Assembly: GCA_934553255.1 (NCBI GenBank)
Contig: CAKTEZ010000006.1
Location: 1 to 58,385 of the forward strand
DNA: 58,385 nucleotides
Reading direction: 5' to 3'
Origin: an uncultured Oscillospiraceae bacterium
GTDB lineage: Bacteria > Bacillota > Clostridia > Oscillospirales > Oscillospiraceae
The position numbers and the translations under genes are program-made. Positions 8,315-16,365 of the stretch are shown here, piece after piece (position 1 is the stretch's first letter; each line of letters opens with the position of its first letter). The notes beneath the pieces were generated by a model. It was not told the origin of the DNA and did no database searches. It saw nothing but the letters and a program-made list of their open reading frames with translations.

Positions 8315-8960
8315 CATCATGTTCAAGGAAATGAGGCTCAGCGCCCATTGCCTTTCTTACATTTTCATCATCTTCGGGTTGATGTTTTTTCTGCCGGGTT
8401 ATCCGGTGCTTTGCGGCGTGTTTTTCGTGACGCTTGGGATCTATCAAAGCTTTCAGAACGCGCGTGAGACCAACGACATTCTGTTTTCGGCGCTGCTGCC
8501 GTTTGCGAAGCGGGATGTGGTGAAGGGCAAATACCTGTTCGTTTGCCTGATCGAGCTTTGCAGCCTGACGGTCATGGCCGCCGCGGTGATCGTGAGAATG
8601 ACCGTGCTTGTTGACGCGGAAGTTTATCGGACGAACGCGCTGATGAACGCCAACTTTTTTGCGCTTGGTCTGGCTTTCTTCCTTTTCGCATTGTTTAACC
8701 GCATCTTTGTCGGCGGTTTTTTCAAAACCGCATACAAATTCGGCCGTTCGTTCGTGACCTACATCGTCGCGGCGTTTCTGGTCATGGGTATCGGCGAGGC
8801 GCTGCACCACTTTCCGGGGCTTGAGGCGCTGAACGCCTTCGGAACGGAGCATCTGCCGCTGCAGCTTCTGCTGCTGGCCGGAGGCGTGCTTTCGTATGCC
8901 GCGATCACATGGCTGTCCGTCCGGAAATCGTGCAACGATTTCGAAAAGATCGATCTGTAA
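8307..8960 (+). CDS. ABC-2 type permease
   Basis: This is a 217-residue protein with about six hydrophobic segments. The N-terminus is MRNIMFKEMRLS, and a conserved-looking ALLPFAKRDVVKGKY loop follows helix 2, as in ABC-2 permeases whose ATPase belongs to the GMK family. It starts inside the ATPase gene, with GGGGGAG upstream. It partners the preceding ATPase. Substrate unknown. Confidence 0.75.
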   Translation: MRNIMFKEMRLSAHCLSYIFIIFGLMFFLPGYPVLCGVFFVTLGIYQSFQNARETNDILFSALLPFAKRDVVKGKYLFVCLIELCSLTVMAAAVIVRMTVLVDAEVYRTNALMNANFFALGLAFFLFALFNRIFVGGFFKTAYKFGRSFVTYIVAAFLVMGIGEALHHFPGLEALNAFGTEHLPLQLLLLAGGVLSYAAITWLSVRKSCNDFEKIDL

Positions 8961-8973
8961 GGAGAACATTTTT

Positions 8974-9408
8974 ATGCTGAAGGATAATTTAGTGATGCTT
9001 CGCAGCATCAACGGCTTTTCGCAGGAGGAGATCGCAGAGAAGATCGGCATTTCCCGTCAGGCCTACGCGAAGTGGGAAAGCGGAGCGACCGTTCCGGACA
9101 TTGAAAAATGCGCGCTGCTTGCATCTGTTTACGGCGTTACCGTTGACAGTCTGATCCAAACCGCGTCGGCGGAGGGCATTGGGATCATACCGCCGGCGCC
9201 GGCGGGGAAATACATCTGGGGGACGGTCACGGTGAACGACCGCGGACAGATCGTGATCCCTAAGGACGCGAGAGAAAAGTTTGGACTGGCGGGCGGAAAG
9301 CGTCTGGTCGTCCTCAGCGACGAGGAGGGGATCGCGCTGCTTCCGGCGGAGACCTTCGAAAATAAGATGAAGCGAATGATGGAGCTTGCATCGATCCGGA
9401 ACGAATGA
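8974..9408 (+). CDS. HTH (XRE) - SpoVT/AbrB fusion transcriptional regulator
   Basis: This is a 144-residue protein. Residues about 5-60 are an XRE helix-turn-helix (GFSQEEIAEKIGISRQAYAKWESG). Residues about 80-128 are a swapped-hairpin AbrB/SpoVT domain (VTVNDRGQIVIPKDAREKFGL...GKRLVVLSDEEGIALLP). Two DNA-binding modules in one short chain suggest a dimer that contacts long or paired sites. It is the last gene of the operon with the ABC pair, 13 bases after the permease with GGAG upstream, so it probably autoregulates the operon. Confidence 0.8.
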   Translation: MLKDNLVMLRSINGFSQEEIAEKIGISRQAYAKWESGATVPDIEKCALLASVYGVTVDSLIQTASAEGIGIIPPAPAGKYIWGTVTVNDRGQIVIPKDAREKFGLAGGKRLVVLSDEEGIALLPAETFENKMKRMMELASIRNE

Positions 9409-9448
9409 GGGGAACGCCGCCCCTATCCCGCTGCCGCAAGCCGCGCTC

Positions 9449-9477
9449 TTGACGGCGCGGGAAAAATATGCTATCCT
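9449..9477 (+). promoter_or_regulatory. sigma-A-type promoter upstream of structured leader
   Basis: TTGACG (9449-9454), exactly 17 bases, TATCCT (9472-9477). The start site would be near 9484, leaving a leader of about 185 bases before the first gene. Confidence 0.6.
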
Positions 9478-9483
9478 GCTCCT

Positions 9484-9617
9484 GTCCGCGGGAAGAATTT
9501 TCTGACCGCCGGACCGCAAAACCGCATTCCGCCGTTCCGCCGGTGAGGACACGCTCCGAGCCGAAGGAGGAGGAAACGCCAAGGCGCAGCACCGCTGCGT
9601 CCGCTGCCGCTTTTCCC
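9484..9617 (+). promoter_or_regulatory. structured 5' leader, candidate riboswitch aptamer (class unassigned)
   Basis: This GC-rich non-coding leader has several self-complementary blocks (CCGCCGG, CTCCGAGCCGAAGGAGGAGG, GGCGCAGCACCGCTGCG). It is followed directly by an intrinsic terminator and only then by the ribosome binding site of the first gene. That is the layout of a transcription-terminating riboswitch. I looked for the conserved cores of TPP, SAM-I, cobalamin, FMN, lysine and glycine aptamers and could not match them with confidence. A molybdopterin-type aptamer is one to test. Confidence 0.4.
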
Positions 9618-9656
9618 TCCCTCCTGCCCAACGGCGGGAGGGACGCTTTATTTTTT
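9618..9656 (+). terminator. leader terminator (attenuator) before TM1266/ABC operon
   Basis: An 11-bp stem (TCCCTCCTGCC / GGCGGGAGGGA, one G-U) closes on a CAAC loop and is followed by TTTATTTTTT. It stands between the promoter and the first gene, so transcription must read through it for expression. Confidence 0.65.
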
Positions 9657-9670
9657 CAGGAGGAAGGTCT

Positions 9671-9943
9671 ATGGAAACACGCGTGGCCGTGCTGGCTGTC
9701 ATCGTGCGGGAGGGCAGCTCCGTGCAGGCGCTCAACGAGCTGCTGCATCAATACGGGCCGTACATCATCGGACGAATGGGCGTACCCTACCGTGAGCGCG
9801 GCGTGAACATCATCAGCGTGGCGCTCGACGCGCCGAGCGACGCCATCTCCGCCCTGTCGGGCAAGCTGGGCCGTCTCGACGGCATCACCGCCAAGACCGT
9901 CTACGCCCCCGACACCGCCATCAGAAAGGAAGAAAACGCATGA
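9671..9943 (+). CDS. TM1266-type iron-only hydrogenase system regulator
   Basis: This is a 90-residue protein. It matches the TM1266 family along its length (RVAVLAVIV, then LNELLHQYGPYIIGRMGVPYRERGVNIISVALDAPSDAISALSGKLGRL). These small ACT/ferredoxin-like-fold proteins are encoded beside [FeFe]-hydrogenase and maturase genes and are presumed regulators. Mechanism is unknown. No hydrogenase gene lies in this window. AGGAGGAAGG precedes the ATG. Its stop overlaps the start of the binding-protein gene (ATGA). Confidence 0.85.
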   Translation: METRVAVLAVIVREGSSVQALNELLHQYGPYIIGRMGVPYRERGVNIISVALDAPSDAISALSGKLGRLDGITAKTVYAPDTAIRKEENA

Positions 9944-11001
9944 AACACCTTCGCAAATTTCTCGCCCTTTGCCTGACGCTGGCGCTCGTCCTTTCGCTCG
10001 CCGCCTGCGCGCAGAAGCCCTCGGAGGATCCCGACGCGGGCGAAACGCCCGACATTCCCGTGGAGGAAGGGGCTTCCGCTCACTTCAGGGTCGCCGCGCT
10101 CAAGGGTCCCACGGCGATGGGGCTTGTCAAGCTGATGAAGGACAACGACGAAACGGTCTCCGCCCTTCTGGACTCCTCCAAGCCCTATGAGGGAGAGGTC
10201 GGCAATCTCTACACCTTCACGCTCGCCGGCTCTGCCGACGAGGTCACGCCCGCGCTCATCAAGGGCGAGCTGGACATGGCCTGCGTCCCCGCGAACCTCG
10301 CCGCCGTGCTGTACAACAAGACCGAGGGCGCGGTGCAGGTGCTGGCGGTCAACACGCTGGGCGTACTCTATATCGTGGAAAACGGCGAGAGCGTGAAGTC
10401 CCTCGCCGATCTCAGGGGCAAGCCCGTCGTGGCCGCGGGCAAGGGCAGCACGCCCGAATACGCCCTGCGCTACCTTCTCAGCGAGAACGGCATTGATCCC
10501 GACGCGGACATGACGCTCGACTGGAAGAGCGAACACAGCGAATGCGTCGCGGCGCTGGCGAGCGGTCAGGCGAGCATCGCCCTTCTCCCCCAGCCCTTTG
10601 TCACCGTGGCGCAGAGCAAGCTCGAGGGGCTTCGCATGGCGCTCGACCTCACCGCGGAATGGGATAAGCTGGACAACGGCTCGGCGCTCATCACCGGCGT
10701 TATCGTCGCCCGCCGCGACTTTGTCGAGGCGCACCCCGCCGCCGTCGGCAGCTTCCTCACCGCCTACGCCGCAAGTGTGGACTGGGTCAACGCCAACACC
10801 TCAGACGCCGCCGCGCTCATCGGCGAGTACGGCATCGTGGACGCCGCCGTGGCGGAAAAGGCTCTCCCCTACTGCAACATCGTGTGCATCACGGGAGCGG
10901 AGCTGCTTGAAACGCTGCCCGGCTATCTCTTCGTACTCTACAACGCCGACCCCGCCGCCGTGGGCGGCGCGATGCCGGACAACAGCTTCTATTTCGCCTG
11001 A
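9940..11001 (+). CDS. ABC importer substrate-binding lipoprotein (NMT1/TauA-like)
   Basis: This is a 353-residue protein. The lipoprotein signal ends in SLAAC (Cys about 23). The mature part has the periplasmic-binding type II fold of TauA/SsuA/ThiY relatives (FRVAALKGPTAMGLVKLM, ELDMACVPANLAAVLYNK, DLRGKPVVAAGKGSTPEYALRYLL). The ligand cannot be read from sequence. It is translationally coupled to the TM1266 gene, followed by its own permease and ATPase, and placed under the candidate riboswitch. Confidence 0.8.
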   Translation: MKHLRKFLALCLTLALVLSLAACAQKPSEDPDAGETPDIPVEEGASAHFRVAALKGPTAMGLVKLMKDNDETVSALLDSSKPYEGEVGNLYTFTLAGSADEVTPALIKGELDMACVPANLAAVLYNKTEGAVQVLAVNTLGVLYIVENGESVKSLADLRGKPVVAAGKGSTPEYALRYLLSENGIDPDADMTLDWKSEHSECVAALASGQASIALLPQPFVTVAQSKLEGLRMALDLTAEWDKLDNGSALITGVIVARRDFVEAHPAAVGSFLTAYAASVDWVNANTSDAAALIGEYGIVDAAVAEKALPYCNIVCITGAELLETLPGYLFVLYNADPAAVGGAMPDNSFYFA

Positions 11002-11064
11002 TCCCCGCCGCGATGGGACGCTGTCCCGCCGCGGACGCACCGCAAAAGAAAGGAGCGGTCTGCC

Positions 11065-11832
11065 GTGAAGCCGAAGAAAAAGAGTCTCCGCCTTTGGGCG
11101 GTCGCGTTCTGGCTGCTCGTGTGGCAGCTTTCCGCCGCGGCGCTTGCCGCAGCGTACCCGCATGGCGCGCTGCTGCTCGCCTCTCCCCTTTCGGCGCTGA
11201 CGCGCCTGCTCGCGCTCGCCGTTACCGCCGATTTCTGGCTCACGGTGGGGCGGAGCACCGCGCATATTTTCGGCGGTTTCCTGCTCGCGTGCGCGCTGGC
11301 GGTCGTGCTTGCCGCGCTCGCTGCGCGGTACCGCCGCGCGGAGGAGTTGCTCGCGCCGCCCGTGGCGGCGGTCAAGACCGTCCCCGTCGCGTCGTTCATC
11401 ATTCTCGCGCTCGTGTGGCTCCCCAGCCGCAGCCTGCCGCTGTTCATCGCGGCGCTGATGGTCTTTCCGAGCGTATACCGCAGCGTGCTGGAGGGCGTGC
11501 GGAACACGGATGCGGCGCTCCTCGAAATGGCGCGGGTGTTCCGCGTGCCGTTCTCACGGCGGCTGCGCGGCATCTATCTGCCGCAGGTGCTGCCCTACCT
11601 CCGCGCGGCGGTCGGCGCCGCGCTGGGGCTTTCGTGGAAGGCGGGGACCGCGGCAGAGGTCATCGCCCTGTCCGGCGGCTCCATCGGCGAGCGGCTCTAC
11701 ACCGCCAAGGTCTACTTCCAGACGCCGGACCTTTTCGCATGGACGGCGGTGATCGTGCTGGTGTCGGCGCTGCTGGAGCGGCTGTTCCTGCGCGCCGTGG
11801 ACGCGCTGGCGGAAAGGGTGGGTATCGTATGA
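11065..11832 (+). CDS. ABC importer permease (TauC/SsuC-like)
   Basis: This is a 255-residue protein with about six transmembrane helices. The permease coupling region is ALLEMARVFRVPFSRRLRGIYLPQVLPYL (EAA-type loop, about 150-180). It starts with GTG after AAAGGAG. It overlaps the ATPase gene by four bases. It forms the membrane channel for the preceding binding protein. Confidence 0.8.
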   Translation: MKPKKKSLRLWAVAFWLLVWQLSAAALAAAYPHGALLLASPLSALTRLLALAVTADFWLTVGRSTAHIFGGFLLACALAVVLAALAARYRRAEELLAPPVAAVKTVPVASFIILALVWLPSRSLPLFIAALMVFPSVYRSVLEGVRNTDAALLEMARVFRVPFSRRLRGIYLPQVLPYLRAAVGAALGLSWKAGTAAEVIALSGGSIGERLYTAKVYFQTPDLFAWTAVIVLVSALLERLFLRAVDALAERVGIV

Positions 11833-12398
11833 CGCTTCTGGTGGAAAACCTGTGCAAAAGCTACGACGGCAGACCCGTGCTGGACCATGTGTCCTTTGCG
11901 GCGGACAGCGGCGTCACGCGCATCGTCGGAAACTCCGGCATCGGCAAGACGACGCTGCTGCGTATCCTGCTCGGTCTGGAGCCGCCCGACGGCGGCTCGA
12001 CCAACGCCGGACGCTTCCGCTGGGCGGCGGTCTTTCAGGAGGACCGCCTGCTCACGCAGTCGGACGCGGCGGGCAACCTCCGCTTTGCGCTCGGCTCCGC
12101 CTACGACGACGCCACCGCCCATGCGCTGCTCACGGAACTGGGGCTTGGCGAGGTGGGCGGCAAGCGGGTGCGGGACTGGTCCGGCGGCATGAGGCGGCGC
12201 CTGGCGCTCGCGCGCGCCCTGCTCGCGCCCACCGACGCGTTGGCGCTCGACGAGCCGTTCACAGGGCTGGACGCGGACAACCGCGCCGCCGCGCTGCGCT
12301 GCATCCTCCGCGCGGCGGAGACAAAGATCGTCCTGCTCGCCGCACACGAGGAGCTTGCGCTCCCCGCGGGCGGTCAAGCCGTGACGCTGCGGGGGTAA
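11829..12398 (+). CDS. ABC importer ATPase (TauB/SsuB-like, short)
   Basis: This is a 189-residue protein. Walker A is GNSGIGKTTLL (about 34-44), the Q-loop is VFQEDRLL, the signature is WSGGMRRRLALARALL, and Walker B is ALALDEPFTGLD. It is about 50 residues shorter than typical TauB/SsuB, lacking the C-terminal extension. All catalytic motifs are present. The ATG sits in ATGA with the permease stop. Confidence 0.8.
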   Translation: MTLLVENLCKSYDGRPVLDHVSFAADSGVTRIVGNSGIGKTTLLRILLGLEPPDGGSTNAGRFRWAAVFQEDRLLTQSDAAGNLRFALGSAYDDATAHALLTELGLGEVGGKRVRDWSGGMRRRLALARALLAPTDALALDEPFTGLDADNRAAALRCILRAAETKIVLLAAHEELALPAGGQAVTLRG

Positions 12399-12443
12399 AG
12401 CGGCACAAAGGCAGGTCGGCAAATCTGTCTCTTTCCACAAAAT

Positions 12444-12489
12444 CACGGTGCGGAAGAGCCGCGGCTCTTGCCTGCCCCGCCGCACCGTG
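12444..12489. repeat. nested dyad symmetries around the MalK-type promoter
   Basis: CACGGTGCGG (12444-12453) and its complement (12480-12489) form perfect 10-bp outer arms. Immediately inside the left arm is a perfect 16-bp palindrome centred on GCCGCGGC (12454-12469) that runs into the -35 hexamer. This may be an operator pair, or the stem of a weak terminator of the upstream operon; no T-run follows. Confidence 0.45.
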
Positions 12490-12496
12490 GTATAAT
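12468..12496 (+). promoter_or_regulatory. sigma-A-type promoter of the MalK-type ATPase gene
   Basis: TTGCCT (12468-12473), 17 bases, perfect TATAAT (12491-12496). The leader to the gene is about 170 bases. It contains an 8-bp hairpin (GGCGGCTA/TAGCCGCC, near 12523-12548) and no supported ORF. Confidence 0.65.
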
Positions 12497-12671
12497 GACG
12501 ATGGTATTTCCCAATCCACCCGCGGCGGCTACTCCACCCAATAGCCGCCGTGAGGAAAAAGAAAGGAATGTTCCCGCCCTGACCGGCGGTGCGGTAGTGT
12601 GGAGACCTGCCGTAAGGCGCTTCGGCGCGAGGCTTCGGCTTGCGGAGGCAGCGGAGCCGCGGTCAGACCGT

Positions 12672-13838
12672 ATGGCACAGGTGAGCCTGAAAAACATCAA
12701 GAAGGTCTATCCCAACAGCGAACCGAAAAAGAAGAGCAAGGACGGCGGCGAGAAGAAGCACAACCTGCAGATCACGGACGAGGGCGTCGTCGCGGTGCAG
12801 GAATTTAACCTCGACATCGCGGACAAGGAATTTATCGTCCTCGTCGGGCCGTCCGGCTGCGGCAAGTCCACCACGCTGCGTATGGTGGCGGGACTGGAGG
12901 AGATCACCTCCGGCGAGCTGTATATCGACGGAAAGCTGATGAACGATGTCGCCCCCAAGGACCGCGACATCGCAATGGTCTTTCAGAATTACGCCCTCTA
13001 TCCGCACATGACGGTGTATGAGAACATGGCGTTCTCGCTCAAGCTCAAAAAAGTCCCCAAGGACGAGATCGACCGCAAGGTGCGCGAGGCGGCGGAAATT
13101 CTGGACATCACCCAGTACCTCGACCGCAAGCCCAAGGCGCTCTCCGGCGGTCAGCGCCAGCGCGTCGCCATCGGCCGCGCCATCGTGCGCGACCCCAAGG
13201 TGTTCCTCATGGACGAGCCGCTGTCGAACCTCGACGCGAAGCTCCGCAACCAGATGCGCGCGGAGATCATCAAGCTGCGCGAGAAGATCGACACGACCTT
13301 CCTTTATGTCACGCACGATCAGGTCGAGGCCATGACCCTCGGCGACCGCATCGTTATCATGCGCGACGGCTTCATTCAGCAGATCGGCACCCCGCAGGAG
13401 GTGTTCAACCACCCCGCGAACCTGTTCGTGGCGGGCTTCATCGGCACGCCGCAGATGAATTTCTTTGAAGACTGCGCCCTCACGAAAAACGGCGGCGCCT
13501 ACTCCGTCACCGTTCTGGGCCACGCCATGCCTCTCACGGAGGAGCAGAACGAAAGGCTCGCCGCGGCGGGCGTGGAAAGCCGCACCGTCACCGTCGGCGT
13601 GCGCCCCGTGCATATCATGCTCGGCGGCGAGGGCATCGGCGCGCTCGTGGATGTGAGCGAGCTGATGGGCAGCGAGCTGCACCTGCACCTCGACGCGAAC
13701 GGCAAGGACGTGGTCGCCGTGGTGCAGACCGCGAACATTGACCCGACCGCCTTCGCCCGCCACACGGCGGTGCAGTTCGCGTTTGAGCCGCGTCTTGCCC
13801 ACCTCTTCGACCCCGAAACAGAGAAAAACCTGATCTGA
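12672..13838 (+). CDS. carbohydrate ABC transporter ATPase (MalK/UgpC/MsmX type)
   Basis: This is a 388-residue protein. Walker A is GPSGCGKSTT, the Q-loop is VFQNYALYPHMTVYENMAF, the signature is LSGGQRQRVAIGRAI, and Walker B is FLMDEPLSNLD. A C-terminal OB-type regulatory region follows (from about residue 240, with VGVRPVHI). There is a charged insert with Lys/Glu after the first strand (about 15-35), as in MsmX/UgpC of many Clostridia. The start is chosen from the family N-terminus (MAQVSLKNIKKVYP); the Shine-Dalgarno is weak. It is monocistronic and convergent to malQ. The nearby sugar permease operon lacks an ATPase, so this is probably the shared energizer. Confidence 0.9.
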   Translation: MAQVSLKNIKKVYPNSEPKKKSKDGGEKKHNLQITDEGVVAVQEFNLDIADKEFIVLVGPSGCGKSTTLRMVAGLEEITSGELYIDGKLMNDVAPKDRDIAMVFQNYALYPHMTVYENMAFSLKLKKVPKDEIDRKVREAAEILDITQYLDRKPKALSGGQRQRVAIGRAIVRDPKVFLMDEPLSNLDAKLRNQMRAEIIKLREKIDTTFLYVTHDQVEAMTLGDRIVIMRDGFIQQIGTPQEVFNHPANLFVAGFIGTPQMNFFEDCALTKNGGAYSVTVLGHAMPLTEEQNERLAAAGVESRTVTVGVRPVHIMLGGEGIGALVDVSELMGSELHLHLDANGKDVVAVVQTANIDPTAFARHTAVQFAFEPRLAHLFDPETEKNLI

Positions 13839-13900
13839 CCCCATCTTTGGTCTGTTGCATAATGCAATTTCTAGACCCAAACGGAAAATTTATGTATTAA

Positions 13901-13945
13901 AAAAGTTAGCGGGAACCGCCATTTCAGCGGTTCTCGCTAGCTTTT
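13901..13945. terminator. bidirectional terminator between MalK-type gene and malQ
   Basis: A 15-bp stem with two wobble pairs (GTTAGCGGGAACCGC / GCGGTTCTCGCTAGC) is flanked by AAAA on the left and TTTTT on the right. It serves both convergent genes. Confidence 0.75.
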
Positions 13946-13974
13946 TCTTTGACTTTATTTTGCAGCAGGCCCTA

Positions 13975-15456
13975 TCAAAGTCTGCCGTAGATGCGGGTCA
14001 TTTCGTGGATCTCTCTGGCAAGCCGCGCGCTGTCCTCCTTCGTCAGCATACGCCACTCCCAGTTGCCGCGGCTCGTACCCGGAACATTCATACGGTGGCC
14101 CGCGCCAAGGTCGAGCCAGTCCTGCATCTGGGCGACGAACAGCTTCGCCACCGAACCCATACCGCCGCGGATGATCCCGCGGTTGAAGCCCTCGCGCTCG
14201 TTCAGGCCGAGGTACCGCACCGCAAAGGCGATGTCCTCCCGCGCGGCCTCCGTGCGCCAGAGCGCGAGCGGAGCGTTGTCGTGCGTGCCGGTGTAGCAGA
14301 TGCAGTTCTCGCCGTAGCTGTGCGGCAGGTAGCTGCTCGTGTCGCGTGAGTCAAACGCAAATTCCAGCACCTTCATGCCGGGCAGGCCCGAGTCGGCAAG
14401 CAGCTGCGTGACCTCCGGCGTGGGATAGCCGAGGTCCTCGGCGATAAATTCAATGTCGTGGAACCAACCGGTCAGCACGCCGACGAGTGCCATGCCCGGC
14501 CCCTTGACCCAGCGGCCGTTTTTCGCGGTCGTCTCGCCATAGGGGACCGCCCAGTAGCTCTCGAAGCCGCGGAAATGGTCGATGCGGATGACATCGTAAA
14601 GCTTTGCGGCCCCGCCGATGCGGCGGATCCACCACTCGAAGCCGTCCTTCTGCATCGCCTCGTAGTCGTAGAGCGGGTTGCCCCAGAGTTGTCCGTCCGC
14701 GCTGAAGTAGTCCGGCGGAACGCCGGAGACCTCGGTGGGAACATTGTTCTCGTCAAGCTGGAATTTCTCCGGCTCGCTCCACACGTCCGAGGAGTCCATG
14801 GCGACATAGATGGGAATGTCGCCGATGATGCGGATGCCGAGGTCGTTGATGTAGCGCTTGAGCGCGCTCCATTGGCGGAAGAAGAGGAATTGGAGATAGG
14901 TGAACAGCTCCACGTCCTCGCGAAGCTCCGCGCGGTAGCGCTCCAGCGCCTCCGCACGGTGCAGCCGTGCGCCCTCGTCGGGCCACTCGGTCCACGCCTT
15001 CATGCCGAAGTGCCGCTTGAGCGCCATGAACAGCGCATAGTCCGGCAGCCAGCGGGCATTCTCCGCTTCAAAGGCGGCGACCGCTTCGCGGTCGCGCGCC
15101 CAGCCGCGCGCCTTGGCCTTTTCGAGCAGCGCGAATCGGCTTTCGTAAATTTTCCCGTAATCGACATAGCGCGGCTCCGTCCCCCACGCGCAGGAGGTCA
15201 CCTCCCTGCGCGTGAGCAGCTTTTCCCGAACGAGCGTATCGAGGTCGATGAAGTACGGGTTGCCCGCAAAGGTCGAAAAGCTCTGATACGGCGAGTCGCC
15301 GTAGCTTGTGGGGCCGAGCGGCAGGAGCTGCCAGTACTTCTGCCCCGCGGCGTGGAGAAAATCGGCAAAGTCATACGCCGCCTTGCCGAACGTGCCGATG
15401 CCGTAGGGCGAGGGGAGCGAGGAGATCGGCATCAAAATGCCGGAGGAACGGTTCAT
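13975..15456 (-). CDS. malQ: 4-alpha-glucanotransferase (amylomaltase, GH77)
   Basis: This is a 493-residue protein and a full-length match to MalQ. The N-terminus is RSSGILMPISSLPSPYGIGTFG. The nucleophile region is IRIDHFRGFESYW, the acid/base region FIAEDLGYPT, and the substrate-binding motif GTHDN. It transfers alpha-1,4-glucan segments between maltodextrins in the cytoplasm. It is the last gene of the sugar-uptake operon, six bases after the second permease, which points to a maltodextrin or starch-derived substrate. Confidence 0.95.
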   Translation of the reverse strand: MNRSSGILMPISSLPSPYGIGTFGKAAYDFADFLHAAGQKYWQLLPLGPTSYGDSPYQSFSTFAGNPYFIDLDTLVREKLLTRREVTSCAWGTEPRYVDYGKIYESRFALLEKAKARGWARDREAVAAFEAENARWLPDYALFMALKRHFGMKAWTEWPDEGARLHRAEALERYRAELREDVELFTYLQFLFFRQWSALKRYINDLGIRIIGDIPIYVAMDSSDVWSEPEKFQLDENNVPTEVSGVPPDYFSADGQLWGNPLYDYEAMQKDGFEWWIRRIGGAAKLYDVIRIDHFRGFESYWAVPYGETTAKNGRWVKGPGMALVGVLTGWFHDIEFIAEDLGYPTPEVTQLLADSGLPGMKVLEFAFDSRDTSSYLPHSYGENCICYTGTHDNAPLALWRTEAAREDIAFAVRYLGLNEREGFNRGIIRGGMGSVAKLFVAQMQDWLDLGAGHRMNVPGTSRGNWEWRMLTKEDSARLAREIHEMTRIYGRL

Positions 15457-15462
15457 GTGCGA

Positions 15463-16365
15463 TCAGCCTTTCACGGCGCCGGCGGCGACGCCCTTGATGA
15501 TATATTTCTGGCAGCAGAGGTAGAAGATGATGACGGGGAGGATGCTCAGGAAAATGAGCGCCATCGTCGCGCCAAGGTCCACCGTGCCGTAGCTGCCCTT
15601 GAGGTACTGGATGTGGATGGGAATGGTCTTATACTTCGTGCTGTCCAGCACAAGATAGGGCAGAAGATAATCGTTCCAGACCCACATGATCTCCAGAATG
15701 CCGACGGAGATCATGGTCGGCCGCAGCATCGGAAACACCACGGAGAAATAGGTGCGGAGCGGACCGCAGCCGTCGATGGCGGCGGCCTCCTCGATCTCCA
15801 GCGGGATGGACTTCACGAAGCCCACGAACATGAAGATGGCAAGCCCCGCGCCGAAGCCGAGGTAGATGACGGGAATGGTCCACGGCGTATTGAGCGCGAC
15901 CTTATCAAATGCCCCGCTGGCAAAATTAAAGTAGGGGAGCTTCACGCGGTCGGCCGTCTTAGAGAGGGTAAACATGACCATCTGGAACGGCACGACCATG
16001 GAGAACACGCACAGGTAGTAGATCGCGCGGCAGAGCCTGCTGTCCACGCGGGCGATATACCACGCAGCCATGGAGGTACACAGCAGGATCAACGCCGTGG
16101 AGACCACGGTGATGAAAAGGCTGTAGAACGCGGACTTCCAGAACGAGTAGTTGCCGAAGGTCATGCCCTTGACGTAGTTCGCCCAGCCCGCGAAGCTCTC
16201 GGCGGTAGGGAGAGCGAAGGTCTCGGTCTTGACGTAGGTGTTGAGCTTGAAGGAATTGAGTACGACCATGAAAACGGGCATCACATAAATGATGCAGATG
16301 ACGGCAAGTACGACCGAAAGGACCGTCTTGCGGCGGCGCTCGGCGGAAAGAGACTGACCCCGCAT
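15463..16365 (-). CDS. carbohydrate ABC permease, MalG/UgpE-like
   Basis: This is a 300-residue protein with six transmembrane segments. The EAA loop is PLEIEEAAAIDGCGPLRTYFSVVFP (about 190-215), diagnostic of CUT1 sugar permeases. The start codon overlaps the stop of the first permease (TAATG). It pairs with the adjacent MalF-like permease. Confidence 0.9.
   Translation of the reverse strand: MRGQSLSAERRRKTVLSVVLAVICIIYVMPVFMVVLNSFKLNTYVKTETFALPTAESFAGWANYVKGMTFGNYSFWKSAFYSLFITVVSTALILLCTSMAAWYIARVDSRLCRAIYYLCVFSMVVPFQMVMFTLSKTADRVKLPYFNFASGAFDKVALNTPWTIPVIYLGFGAGLAIFMFVGFVKSIPLEIEEAAAIDGCGPLRTYFSVVFPMLRPTMISVGILEIMWVWNDYLLPYLVLDSTKYKTIPIHIQYLKGSYGTVDLGATMALIFLSILPVIIFYLCCQKYIIKGVAAGAVKG

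Noticed and set aside
9484..9617. TPP riboswitch before the NMT1/ThiY-like importer
   Set aside because: The conserved CUGAGA and GAUCUGGAUAAUGCCAGC-type blocks of the TPP aptamer are not found.
10989..11573. 194-codon minus-strand frame opposite the TauC-like permease
   Set aside because: It is Arg/Ser/Ala-rich antisense sequence with no start signal; a shadow of the permease gene.
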